Positions 42,637-52,035 of a stretch of DNA of 64,000 nt are shown one piece after another. The position numbers and the translations under genes are program-made. Numbering within the stretch: position 1 is the first letter of the stretch; every line of letters begins with the position of its first letter. Under the pieces are notes generated by a model. That model searched no databases, had not been told where the DNA came from, and was given only the letters and a program-made list of their open reading frames with translations. Where the stretch lies: contig NZ_CAUYTL010000010.1 of the NCBI RefSeq assembly GCF_963575615.1, forward strand, positions 1-64,000, given 5' to 3'. The stretch is from Listeria_A hofi (GTDB taxonomy: Bacteria; Bacillota; Bacilli; Lactobacillales; Listeriaceae).

Positions 42637-45600
42637 ATGAAACAGACGAATATGCCTGAAAAACATGGCTTGTATGATCCAAAAAATGAACATGACGCGT
42701 GTGGTATTGGCTTCGTGGCGAATATTAAAGGGCGTTCTTCGCATAAAATTGTCGAGCAAGGAATTCACATGCTTTGTCAGCTGAAACATCGTGGCGGCGA
42801 AGTTGGTGGCGATACGGGCGATGGTGCAGGAATTCTTCTGGAAATTTCGGATGATTTCTTCCGCGATGCTTGTTCGAAAATCGATATTGTATTACCTGAA
42901 AAGTATCACTATGCAGTTGGAATGTTTAATTTCCCGCAAAATGTCGAGCAACGCAAAATTTTACAGGCGGCGACGGAATGTTTTATTGATCAGGAAGGGC
43001 AAGATTTCTTAGGATGGCGGAAATTACCGACAGACGTGTCGAAGGTTGGGCTGGGGGCGCAAAAAACCGAACCGGCTGTGTACCAACTTTTTATTGCGAA
43101 AGATGAGGCGCTTGATGAAGAAGCTTTTGAGCGAAAATTGTATTTAATTCGTAAGCAAATCGAGAATTTTGCAGCGGGTGATGCACGGGTGACAGAGACG
43201 TTTTATGTACCGAGCTTGTCGACGCGGACCGTTATTTTTAAAGGGATGTTGACGCCAGAGCAAATCAATCAGTATTATTTGGACTTGGCGGACTCGGCTT
43301 ATACATCGGCTTACGCGCTCGTGCATTCGCGTTTTAGTACGAATACGTTTCCGAGTTGGGAGCGGGCGCACCCGTATCGTTATTTGATTCATAACGGGGA
43401 AATTAATACGCAGCGTGGGAATCTGAACTGGATGAAAGCTCGTGAAAAACGTGCGGAGTCGGATTTGTTTGGTGCGGATTTGGCGAAAGTGATGCCTGTA
43501 ATTGATGAGGACGGAAGTGATTCGGCAACGCTTGATAATGCGCTGGAATTTTTAGTGCAAACGGGGCGTACCTTGCCTCACGCGGCGATGATGTTGATTC
43601 CGGAGCCTTGGGATAAAAATAAGGCGATGACAGATCCGAAACGGGCTTTTTATGAGTATCATAGTACGTTGATGGAGCCTTGGGATGGGCCGACGTCGAT
43701 TTCGTTTACGAACGGGCGCGTGATTGGGACGATTTTGGACCGGAATGGTTTGCGTCCTGCGCGTTATTATGAGACGAAGGACCACACGATTATTTATTCT
43801 TCGGAGACAGGCGTTGTACCTGTGGAATCGGAGGAAATAATTCGCAAAGTGACGGTTGGCGCGGGTACGATGTTGCTGATTGATTTGGAAAAAGGTGAGA
43901 TTATTTCGGATGACGTGATTAAATCGGAGTTGACGACAGAAAAGCCATATCGTGAGTGGCTGGACGCGGAGTTGACGGATATTGGGACGTTGACGGAGCA
44001 GGATCGTTTAGAATATATTTCATTGAATAAGAAGGACTGTTTCAAATTGCAACGGGCGTTCGGTTATACGCAGGACGAATTGAGTAAAATCTTGATTCCA
44101 ATGGTGACGGAGAAGAAAGATCCGATGGGGGCGATGGGTTATGATGCACCGCTTGCTGTACTTTCTTTCCGGCCACAGTTGTTGTTTAACTATTTCAAGC
44201 AGTTGTTTGCACAGGTGACGAATCCGCCGATTGATGGGTTGCGTGAGGAGTCAGTTATTTCGACGATGACGCTGCTTGGAAATGAGGGTAATATTTTAAA
44301 TCCAACGGCTGAAAATGCGAACCGAATCCGTTTAGAGACACCGATTTTATCTCGGAAACAGTATGCTTCGATTGCCTTGCAGAAGAAATTCGCGAAACCG
44401 ACGGCATTTATTAATGCGTTGTTTAAAGCAGAGGAGAAAGAGAATTTGGCGGAAGTGCTAGATCGTCTTTTTGCGGAGGCTGATGCGAAAATTGAGGCTG
44501 GTGCAGAATTGCTTGTAATCACAGATGACGGAACAAATGACGAGTTTATCGGGATTCCAGCGTTACTTATAACGAGCGGTCTGCATCATCATTTGGTGAA
44601 ACGTGGCACGCGGATGAAGGTGAGTTTGATTGTAAAAACGGCGGAGGCTCGTGACGTGCATCATTGTGCGATGCTGGTTGGCTACGGTGCGGACGCGATT
44701 TTCCCATACTTGGCGATCGATGTGTTTACGAACCTGATTAAAGATGGTCGGATTAAAGGTTTTACGGTCGATGAGGCCGAGTCGCGCTATATTGAGGCAA
44801 TTACGGATGGTATTTTGAAAGTGATGTCGAAAATTGGTATTTCTACCGTGCAAAGTTATCGGGGTGCGCAGATTTTTGAAGCAATTGGGATTGGCAACGA
44901 TGTGATTGCTGATTATTTCCCAGGAACGGCGTCGCAGCTTGGCGGTATTCCCTTGGAAGTGATTGCCCAGGAGTCTTGGTTGCGTCACCGCGAAGCATTT
45001 CATGATATCGGTTTCCAAGAATTCACGCTGAATACGGGCGGCGAATATCAATGGCGTTCAAACGGTGAATATCATGTGTTCAACCCGCTCGCGATTCATT
45101 CATTGCAACAGGCGACGCGCGAAAATAATCGCGAAACGTATGATTTATATTCGGACTTAATGCAAAATCAAAATAATGCGTTCCTTCGAGGCCTGCTAAC
45201 GTTTAACTCGCATGGACGCAAGCCAATTCCCATCGAGGAAGTTGAACCTGCCGAAGCGATTTTCAAACGTTTCAAATCAGGCGCTATGTCTTATGGATCT
45301 ATCAGTCAAGAGGCGCACGAGGCACTGGCGATTGCGATGAACCGGATTGGCGGTAAAAGTAACAGTGGTGAAGGCGGAGAAAATCCAGACCGTTTTCTTC
45401 CGGATTCAAACGGTGATTGGCGCCGTAGTGCGATTAAGCAAGTTGCATCTGGTCGCTTTGGCGTAACGAGTCACTATTTGGTAAACGCTGATGAACTACA
45501 AATCAAGATGGCACAGGGCGCAAAACCAGGTGAGGGCGGTCATTTGCCTGGTGAAAAAGTGTACCCGTGGATTTCGAAAACCCGTGGATCAACGACAGGT

Positions 45601-47232
45601 GTTGGGCTCATATCGCCACCACCGCATCATGATATTTATTCCATCGAGGATTTATCTCAACTTATTTTTGACTTGAAAAATGCTAATAAAGACGCGCGGA
45701 TTAATGTTAAACTCGTTTCAAAAACAGGAATTGGCACGATTGCAGCGGGTGTTGCAAAAGGCTTTGCTGACGTTATCTTAGTTAGCGGATACGAAGGCGG
45801 AACCGGAGCAGCTGCGCGAAGCAGTATTCGTCATACAGGTGTTCCATGGGAAATCGGTTTGGCGGAAACACATCAAACACTGCTTTTAAATGGGTTACGT
45901 AATCAGGTTGTCGTAGAAACAGACGGTAAACTGATGACTGGAAAAGATGTGCTCGTTGCGGCAATGCTTGGAGCGGAAGAATACGGTTTTGCAACGGCAC
46001 CACTTGTGACACTTGGTTGCGTGATGATGCGCGTATGTCATATGGATACGTGTCCCGTTGGAGTCGCAACACAGAACCCAGAACTTCGCAAAAAATTCGG
46101 AGGTTCCGCAGATTATGTGGTGAACTTCTTCAACTTCATTGTTGCCGAGATGCGCGAAACGATGGCTGAACTTGGCTTCCGTAGTCTCGAAGAAATCATT
46201 GGGCACAAAGAATATTTGGAAACCCATGAGCGCAAAGAATCGCATTGGAAAGCGAAACATCTTGATTTTTCCAATATGCTTTACATGGATGACTTTTACA
46301 AAAATCAAGTCCAATTCTGCACGAAAGAACAGGATCATAAAATCGACCAAACGCTGGACATGCGAGAGTTGCAAGCCGTTGTGGCACCTGCGATTGAACG
46401 TGGTGAGAAAGTCACTGGTCGTTTCCCTGTTCGCAATGTTGACCGCGCAATCGGCACAATTACCGGTTCTTACATCAGCAAGAAATATGGCGCGGCGGGA
46501 CTCCCAGAAGATACGATTGACCTCACTTTTACGGGGGCGGCTGGTCAAAGCTTTGGCGCCTTCGCTCCCAAAGGGATGACGCTACGTATTGAAGGTGATG
46601 CGAACGATTACTTTGGAAAAGGTCTATCTGGCGCGAAACTTATCGTATCACCAGATGCTAAGACACCGATTAACGCGCATGATTCCGCGATTGTCGGAAA
46701 CGTAACGCTTTATGGCGCAACAGATGGTGAAGCATACATTAACGGAAAAGCCGGCGCCCGTTTTGCTGTCCGTAACAGTGGTGCAGACGTAGTTGTTGAA
46801 GGAATTGGCGATAACGGTTGCGAATATATGACCGGTGGAACGGTGGTTGTTCTAGGCGAAACCGGAGAGAATTTTGCGGCAGGAATGTCCGGCGGTGTTG
46901 CTTACGTTTATGCCCCAAACCAAGCCAATTTCACCACAAAAGTGAATCCAGAACTTGTGACGTGTCGAGAGATTACGACGCCGCGCGAGGAACGGAAACT
47001 ACGCGAATTGGTAGAAAATCATGTCCGCTATACCGACAGTGAATACGCCCGCAAGTTACTGGCAAACTGGGAACGCGAACTTGCTAACTTTGTTTACGTC
47101 ATTCCGAATGAATTTGAAATCATGCTTACTCGGATTGAAAAATTACAAAGTGAAGGCCAAACGCACGACGCTGCAGAGTTACAGGCCTTTTATGAGCATA
47201 AAGACGGACTATTAGTGGAAGTTACTAAATAG
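42637..47232 (+). CDS. gltB: Glutamate synthase large subunit
   Basis: 1531 residues, the normal length. The class-II glutaminase nucleophile is Cys22 (NEHDACGIGFV), so residues 1-21 would be removed as a propeptide. The FMN-binding TIM barrel follows (KPGEGGHLPGEKV, GGTGAAARSS). The 3Fe-4S cysteines lie in RVCHMDTCPVG plus a preceding Cys. The C-terminal part is a beta-helix domain (GANDYFGKGLSG-like repeats). The enzyme uses glutamine, 2-oxoglutarate and NADPH to give two glutamates. AAGGAGG precedes the ATG at 42637. It is regulated by the divergent GltC and is followed by gltD after an unusual structured spacer. Confidence 0.97.
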   Translation: MKQTNMPEKHGLYDPKNEHDACGIGFVANIKGRSSHKIVEQGIHMLCQLKHRGGEVGGDTGDGAGILLEISDDFFRDACSKIDIVLPEKYHYAVGMFNFPQNVEQRKILQAATECFIDQEGQDFLGWRKLPTDVSKVGLGAQKTEPAVYQLFIAKDEALDEEAFERKLYLIRKQIENFAAGDARVTETFYVPSLSTRTVIFKGMLTPEQINQYYLDLADSAYTSAYALVHSRFSTNTFPSWERAHPYRYLIHNGEINTQRGNLNWMKAREKRAESDLFGADLAKVMPVIDEDGSDSATLDNALEFLVQTGRTLPHAAMMLIPEPWDKNKAMTDPKRAFYEYHSTLMEPWDGPTSISFTNGRVIGTILDRNGLRPARYYETKDHTIIYSSETGVVPVESEEIIRKVTVGAGTMLLIDLEKGEIISDDVIKSELTTEKPYREWLDAELTDIGTLTEQDRLEYISLNKKDCFKLQRAFGYTQDELSKILIPMVTEKKDPMGAMGYDAPLAVLSFRPQLLFNYFKQLFAQVTNPPIDGLREESVISTMTLLGNEGNILNPTAENANRIRLETPILSRKQYASIALQKKFAKPTAFINALFKAEEKENLAEVLDRLFAEADAKIEAGAELLVITDDGTNDEFIGIPALLITSGLHHHLVKRGTRMKVSLIVKTAEARDVHHCAMLVGYGADAIFPYLAIDVFTNLIKDGRIKGFTVDEAESRYIEAITDGILKVMSKIGISTVQSYRGAQIFEAIGIGNDVIADYFPGTASQLGGIPLEVIAQESWLRHREAFHDIGFQEFTLNTGGEYQWRSNGEYHVFNPLAIHSLQQATRENNRETYDLYSDLMQNQNNAFLRGLLTFNSHGRKPIPIEEVEPAEAIFKRFKSGAMSYGSISQEAHEALAIAMNRIGGKSNSGEGGENPDRFLPDSNGDWRRSAIKQVASGRFGVTSHYLVNADELQIKMAQGAKPGEGGHLPGEKVYPWISKTRGSTTGVGLISPPPHHDIYSIEDLSQLIFDLKNANKDARINVKLVSKTGIGTIAAGVAKGFADVILVSGYEGGTGAAARSSIRHTGVPWEIGLAETHQTLLLNGLRNQVVVETDGKLMTGKDVLVAAMLGAEEYGFATAPLVTLGCVMMRVCHMDTCPVGVATQNPELRKKFGGSADYVVNFFNFIVAEMRETMAELGFRSLEEIIGHKEYLETHERKESHWKAKHLDFSNMLYMDDFYKNQVQFCTKEQDHKIDQTLDMRELQAVVAPAIERGEKVTGRFPVRNVDRAIGTITGSYISKKYGAAGLPEDTIDLTFTGAAGQSFGAFAPKGMTLRIEGDANDYFGKGLSGAKLIVSPDAKTPINAHDSAIVGNVTLYGATDGEAYINGKAGARFAVRNSGADVVVEGIGDNGCEYMTGGTVVVLGETGENFAAGMSGGVAYVYAPNQANFTTKVNPELVTCREITTPREERKLRELVENHVRYTDSEYARKLLANWERELANFVYVIPNEFEIMLTRIEKLQSEGQTHDAAELQAFYEHKDGLLVEVTK

Positions 47233-47266
47233 GAAAGTAGCTGAACAGTGAAAAGCTGAATCCGCT

Positions 47267-47394
47267 CGTTCAGCTCTGAAAAAAGATGGAGCGGCCGAGA
47301 TGAACGAATGCTCCTTTCGGTCGCACTCATATTGAGGTTCTAAGAAAATAAAATACTTTTCTAAGAACCTCAACAAATTTTCGAAGAGCTAGCG
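47267..47394 (+). ncRNA. Putative structured repeat element in the gltB-gltD spacer
   Basis: The 235-base gap holds three nested stems. The outer stem is CGTTCAGCTCT (47267-47277) with AGAGCTAGCG (47385-47394). The second is GAGCGGCCGA with TCGGTCGCACTC (about 47290-47327). The third is TTGAGGTTCTAAG with CTAAGAACCTCAA (47332-47373). The outer stem and flanks match the two copies at 60595-60843, with a C-G to T-A type exchange in paired positions. It could be a 5' regulatory element for gltD or a mobile repeat with RNA structure. Confidence 0.5.
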
Positions 47395-47467
47395 GATGAA
47401 GCTAGACTATGAACACTTGAAAGAGGCGAATAGCTCAGAATAATTTCAAAACAAGGAGTTGAATGCA

Positions 47468-48937
47468 ATGGGAAAACCAACTGGATTTATCGATTATGAC
47501 CGAATTCCAAGTCCTGTGCGCGATCCACTAACACGGACGCGTGACTGGAACGAATACAATTTGCCAATGCCTGTTGTCGATTTACAGATTCAAGCCGCGC
47601 GTTGCATGGACTGTGGTGTACCATTTTGCCATACAGGAGAAGAAATTAAAAACGGTGTATCGGGCTGTCCGTTGCATAACCTAATTCCGGAGTGGAACGA
47701 CGCTGTGTATCGCGGAGAATGGCGCGAAGCCCTGGATCTTCTTCTAAAGACGAATAATTTTCCAGAGTTCACCGGCCGTGTTTGCCCAGCACCATGCGAA
47801 GGCTCCTGTACAGTCGCGATTTCCGAGCCTGCGGTTGGCATAAAATCCATCGAAAAAGCGATTATCGACCGCGGTTTTGAAGAAGGCTGGATTAAAGCTC
47901 AGCCACCGCAAAAAAGAACTGGAAAACGCATTGCAATCATCGGTTCCGGCCCAGCAGGACTTGCATGTGCAGATCAACTAAACAAAGCTGGCCATAATGT
48001 TACTATTTTCGAAAAAAGCGATCGAATTGGCGGCTTGCTCATGTACGGCATCCCAACGATGAAACTCGAAAAAGATTCAATTAACCGCCGCGTCAACTTG
48101 ATGGCCGAAGAAGGCATCGAGTTTGTAACCAATGTCGAAGCCGGAAAAGATATCACAATGGCACAATTGAAACAAGAGTACGATTCGATCGTGTTAGCTA
48201 CCGGTGCCGGAAATGCTAGAGATGTCAAGCTTCCAGGCCGTGACGCAAAAGGAATTCATTTTGCAGTCGATTACCTCACACAAAGCATTAAAGATAACCT
48301 TGACAATAAAGGTGTGCAAACATTGTCCGCAGAAGGCAAAAACGTCATCGTTATCGGAGGCGGAGACACAGGAGCTGATTGCGTCGCGACAGCTTTACGA
48401 CAAGGCGCAAAAAGCATCTACCAATTTGGCTTACGCGATAAGCTACCAGACATGCGCGCCGTTCAAAACCCGTGGCCACAATTTCCGAAAGTATTCCAAA
48501 TGGACTACGCTCATAGCGAAGCAGAAGCAGTATATGGTGAGGATCCACGTCACTATTTAGTGAGTTCCACGGAATTTATCAAAAACGAAAGAGGGGAACT
48601 TACCGGATTGCGCACTATCGATGTTGACCGAGTAGACGCCAAGCGCAATATCCAAGAAGTTCCCGGTTCCGAGAAAATTTGGGACGCTGATATTGTGCTA
48701 ATAGCAATTGGATTCGCTGGTGCTACACCATCTATTTTTGAGGATTTCCAAGTAGGCAAAACAAAAAGCCACACGATTGAAGCAGCAAAAGGTTTTTACC
48801 GTACCGACGTAGAAGGTATCTTTGCATGCGGCGACGCAAGATATGGTCAGAGCTTGGTAGTAACGGCGATTAACGAAGGACGTGAAGCCGCTCGCGAAGT
48901 CGATTTTTACCTCATGGGTGAGACATTTTTACCATAA
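47468..48937 (+). CDS. gltD: Glutamate synthase small subunit
   Basis: 489 residues. The N-terminal 4Fe-4S domain has ARCMDCGVPFCH, SGCPLHNLIPEWN and RVCPAPCEGSC. The FAD site is IAIIGSGPAGLACADQL, and the NADPH site is NVIVIGGGDTGADCV. The subunit passes electrons from NADPH to the large subunit. The frame is open from TTG at 47459, but AAGGAG at 47453-47458 correctly serves the ATG at 47468. A terminator follows the stop. The gene belongs with gltB, but the structured spacer may allow separate control. Confidence 0.96.
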   Translation: MGKPTGFIDYDRIPSPVRDPLTRTRDWNEYNLPMPVVDLQIQAARCMDCGVPFCHTGEEIKNGVSGCPLHNLIPEWNDAVYRGEWREALDLLLKTNNFPEFTGRVCPAPCEGSCTVAISEPAVGIKSIEKAIIDRGFEEGWIKAQPPQKRTGKRIAIIGSGPAGLACADQLNKAGHNVTIFEKSDRIGGLLMYGIPTMKLEKDSINRRVNLMAEEGIEFVTNVEAGKDITMAQLKQEYDSIVLATGAGNARDVKLPGRDAKGIHFAVDYLTQSIKDNLDNKGVQTLSAEGKNVIVIGGGDTGADCVATALRQGAKSIYQFGLRDKLPDMRAVQNPWPQFPKVFQMDYAHSEAEAVYGEDPRHYLVSSTEFIKNERGELTGLRTIDVDRVDAKRNIQEVPGSEKIWDADIVLIAIGFAGATPSIFEDFQVGKTKSHTIEAAKGFYRTDVEGIFACGDARYGQSLVVTAINEGREAAREVDFYLMGETFLP

Positions 48938-48953
48938 ACAATAAAAAAGGCTC

Positions 48954-49009
48954 AAAAATCTGTCGACCACCAGTAGTGTAAAAATTACGGGACATCGACA
49001 GATTTTCTT
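48954..49009 (+). terminator. Terminator of the glutamate synthase operon
   Basis: AAAATCTGTCGA at 48955-48966 and TCGACAGATTTT at 48995-49006 are exact complements with a 28-base loop, followed by CTTTATT. It separates gltD from the CRISPR leader. Confidence 0.75.
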
Positions 49010-49095
49010 TATTGACTGGTATGACAGGTATGAAGGTGATTTTGAACGGAATCGATGTAAGGTTAGGCAACTGAAAAAGCAAACTTTGCTATCGG

Positions 49096-49124
49096 TCGAC
49101 AGATTTGGGCTCTTGAGGTATTAT
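49096..49124 (+). promoter_or_regulatory. Putative promoter in the CRISPR leader
   Basis: TCGACA at 49096-49101 (five of six consensus bases) and TATTAT at 49119-49124 (five of six) are separated by 17 bases. Transcription would begin about 18 bases before the first repeat at 49149. This fits the plus-strand orientation shown by the degenerate repeat at the far end. The rest of 49010-49148 shows no gene. Confidence 0.6.
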
Positions 49125-49148
49125 GGGAGTAAGGCTGAAAAAGCACGG

Positions 49149-50561
49149 GTTTTTATCTAAGTAATGTGAAATGTAAATAGGGGTTATAGATGAGAATCCA
49201 GAGATGCCCCCTTCGTTTTTATCTAAGTAATGTGAAATGTAAATAGCGACATACCAGTTATAGCTCCTACAGAGTTTGATGTTTTTATCTAAGTAATGTG
49301 AAATGTAAATTCATTTCTTAATACAAATTCATCTATGCTAAGCCATCGTTTTTATCTAAGTAATGTGAAATGTAAATTTGTCCATATGTGATATAATGGT
49401 CACGAGGTTTGGGTTTTTATCTAAGTAATGTGAAATGTAAATAAGAAAATCAAGAAAGTGCTCTAAAAGACATTTTGTTTTTATCTAAGTAATGTGAAAT
49501 GTAAATTCAGCATAAGGAGGAATAATAGATGTCAAAGTTTAAGTTTTTATCTAAGTAATGTGAAATGTAAATTCATTTCCTGAATCATTTTTTCTTTTAC
49601 TGCCTCTGTTTTTATCTAAGTAATGTGAAATGTAAATCCGTTCCCGTTTATTTCTTTTGATAATTGTGTACAAGTTTTTATCTAAGTAATGTGAAATGTA
49701 AATAAGAAATCAAATGTGCTATTTTGGAAACGGACAATGGTTTTTATCTAAGTAATGTGAAATGTAAATGATTGTCGTCATACTTCGAAAGTTCTTCGAT
49801 TAGTTGTTTTTATCTAAGTAATGTGAAATGTAAATATGGGTTGGACAAAATACAGTTAAACTCCCATTATTGTTTTTATCTAAGTAATGTGAAATGTAAA
49901 TAGTACTCTTGTATTTTCTTTTTGGCTCTTTCTACAGTTTTTATCTAAGTAATGTGAAATGTAAATCGAAATTTCTAAACACAACTGATTTTCACTTTCA
50001 AGTTTTTATCTAAGTAATGTGAAATGTAAATTTTACCAGAAAGGTGTAGGCGGTATGAATGAGGGGGCGTTTTTATCTAAGTAATGTGAAATGTAAATTA
50101 CAGACAGCGAGATAGCAAACAGGTGGGGTGTTACCGTTTTTATCTAAGTAATGTGAAATGTAAATAGTTGTCAATCAGTACTACAAAGCTGAGAACTGCG
50201 TTTTTATCTAAGTAATGTGAAATGTAAATCAAAAGAATTTCGGAAGGCTTGGCGCTACAATTGTAGGTTTTTATCTAAGTAATGTGAAATGTAAATTGGG
50301 AAGCTTCGTAACAGGAAGTAAGGAGCCATCTTGTTTTTATCTAAGTAATGTGAAATGTAAATCATAAGTACACATACTGCTGGAATTGCGAAAAACGACT
50401 GTTTTTATCTAAGTAATGTGAAATGTAAATAGTTTTTCAACGCATAGCTCGGTTCGTTTTCATTCGTTTTTATCTAAGTAATGTGAAATGTAAATATTCA
50501 TGTCACTGGGACACGTATGTTTCTTTGATGTGTTTTTATCTAACAAGCTGAAACACAAAGA
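49149..50561 (+). CRISPR. Orphan CRISPR array, 22 repeats and 21 spacers, rliB/type I-B-like repeat
   Basis: Twenty-one identical 30-base repeats, beginning GTTTTTATCTAA and ending GTGAAATGTAAAT, start at 49149, 49215, 49281, 49348, 49413, 49477, 49543, 49608, 49674, 49740, 49806, 49872, 49937, 50002, 50069, 50136, 50200, 50267, 50333, 50401 and 50466. A 22nd copy at 50532 keeps only the first 12 bases intact. Spacers are 34-38 bases and all different. The ending GTGAAATGTAAAT is shared with type I-B-associated Listeria repeats and the cas-less rliB array of L. monocytogenes (from memory). No cas gene occurs in the window. The degenerate terminal repeat marks the trailer end, so transcription should run plus-ward from the leader promoter. 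Confidence 0.97.
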
Positions 50562-50704
50562 AATTATTACCATAAAAACAGCTCAAAAAAACTTTTAGTT
50601 GCGTTTCCCCTTAGTATTGTGTAATCTGAATAAGGAAGCTTTGTGGCAGATAGAGGCGTGATGTTCCGAATTCCAAAGAAGCAATTTATAAAGGTGGGAT
50701 CGAT

Positions 50705-50824
50705 ATGAAAAAAGAAAAACCAGTATGAACGAATCTATTTACAATGATGATATATAAAGTAGCACTAGTCTTTCTCGGAATCATTTCGTGCATCATTTAT
50801 GTCTTTGCTAAAAAGAAAGATTAA
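50705..50824 (+). pseudogene. Short membrane-peptide ORF with an internal stop, downstream of the CRISPR array
   Basis: ATG at 50705 with GGTGGGAT upstream encodes MKKEKPV and then meets TGA at 50726-50728. The same frame continues as TNLFTMMIYKVALVFLG and IISCIIYVFAKKKD to a TAA at 50824. The downstream part alone (ATG 50744 or 50747) would give a 25-26-residue single-pass membrane peptide with a lysine-rich tail. A possible weak hairpin terminator lies at about 50836-50894. Apart from this, 50562-50979 shows nothing I can support. Confidence 0.4.
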
Positions 50825-50979
50825 TTAGAAAAAATATCCAATCCGCTGTTATGCACGTAACCTCGAAGTTATTTGTGTCACGGTGGATTTTTTTATGTAT
50901 AAGTAGTATTTATAATTGACTTGGAGTCCACTTCATGGTTTAAACTTTACCTATTAGCCAAAAATAGGAGGGATTACAG

Positions 50980-51336
50980 TTGTCTACCAGTAAAAAAGAG
51001 TGGGTAAATCGCAATCAGTTATTTCTGAACGGGAAATCTAGATTAAAAGAAACAGATTCTGAACTCAGCGCACTTTTCAATCATTTTGTGTTTGATGAAG
51101 TCTTGCAATATACGCAATTTACAATCAAACAACGAATGAAAGTGACGCTCGCTACTTTAATCACAATGCAGTGCGTGAACGAATTCAAAATAATGCTAAA
51201 CGCGGCTTTTGACATTGGCGTGACTCCAATTGAGGCAAAAGAAATCGTCTATCAGACTGTGCGATATATCGGACTTAGAAAAGTATTTGATTTTTCACAA
51301 GTAACGAATGATGTTCTGATAAAAAGAGGGATATGA
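50980..51336 (+). CDS. Carboxymuconolactone decarboxylase (CMD) family protein
   Basis: 118 residues, starting with TTG at 50980 behind a strong GGAGGG site. The pattern LNHFVFDEVLQYTQFTIKQRMKVTLATLITMQCVNEFKI (about residues 31-69), then NAAFDIGVTPIEAKEIVYQTVRYIGL, is the all-helical CMD fold. A single Cys is present (TMQCVNEF) rather than the C-x-x-C of AhpD-type peroxidases, so a redox activity of that type is unlikely. The likely role is a small decarboxylase or unknown enzyme. It is isolated between the CRISPR trailer and a phosphatase gene. Confidence 0.8.
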   Translation: MSTSKKEWVNRNQLFLNGKSRLKETDSELSALFNHFVFDEVLQYTQFTIKQRMKVTLATLITMQCVNEFKIMLNAAFDIGVTPIEAKEIVYQTVRYIGLRKVFDFSQVTNDVLIKRGI

Positions 51337-51381
51337 ATAAGCACATATCGCAATAAAACTATTATTAAAAGGAGCATACAA

Positions 51382-51960
51382 ATGAAAAAAACACTTTATC
51401 TCATGCGTCACGGTCAAACATTATTTAATGTAAGAAAAAAAATACAAGGTTTTTGCGATGCGCCATTGACGGAATCAGGCATTAACCAAGCGAAAATAGC
51501 GAGCGAATATTTCCAGGAGAATGGGATTGTTTTTGATCAGGCCTATAGTTCCATGTCGGAACGAGCTTGCGACACGTTAGAATTAATCACTGACATGGAT
51601 TACAAACGCCTAAAAGGGCTGAAAGAATGGAATTTTGGAACATTCGAAGGTGAAAGTGAAGACTTGAATCCGCCGTTACCGTATGGAGATTTTTTTGCAG
51701 GATTCGGAGGAGAGCGAGAAATGGATTTTCGCGTGCGGCTTGTTGAGACAATGGAATCAATGATGAACCAAGAAAATCACAATACTGTTTTGGCAGTTTC
51801 TCACGGTGCTGCTTGTGCTCAGTTCGCCCGAAATTGGGAAAATCGTAGTGAAATCGGAAAAATCACCGGTTTGAAAAACTGCTGCATCTTGAAATTCGAA
51901 TACGAAAATGGTGAATTCACGCTCGTCAGCTTTATAAATCACGATTTTGCAAAAGCCTAG
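51382..51960 (+). CDS. Histidine phosphatase (phosphoglycerate-mutase-like)
   Basis: 192 residues. The N-terminal LYLMRHGQTLFN contains the catalytic Arg-His-Gly. SERACDTLEL carries the second Arg, GLKEWNFGTFEGE follows, and VSHGAACAQFAR contains the second catalytic His. This is the common broad-specificity phosphatase form rather than glycolytic mutase. The substrate is unknown. AAAAGGAG precedes the ATG. It is followed by a sugar-type oxidoreductase gene in the same direction. Confidence 0.9.
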   Translation: MKKTLYLMRHGQTLFNVRKKIQGFCDAPLTESGINQAKIASEYFQENGIVFDQAYSSMSERACDTLELITDMDYKRLKGLKEWNFGTFEGESEDLNPPLPYGDFFAGFGGEREMDFRVRLVETMESMMNQENHNTVLAVSHGAACAQFARNWENRSEIGKITGLKNCCILKFEYENGEFTLVSFINHDFAKA

Positions 51961-52035
51961 CCAATCTCTTCGCAAATTTTCCGGTTTTCAGCTATACTTA
52001 AACAGGAGAAACATATGAAGAAGGGAAGTTTTGTT

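Noticed and set aside
42637..47232. Many antisense and out-of-frame ORFs inside gltB (up to about 217 codons)
   Set aside because: They lack ribosome binding sites and recognisable motifs and lie wholly within a strongly supported gene. They are codon-usage shadows.
48949..49111. GGCTCAAAAATCTGTCGAC able to pair either with the gltD terminator arm or with GTCGACAGATTTGGGCTC at 49094-49111
   Set aside because: The distal copy overlaps the proposed -35 box of the CRISPR leader and would not be in the array transcript, so a switch is not convincing. It may be a decayed inverted repeat.
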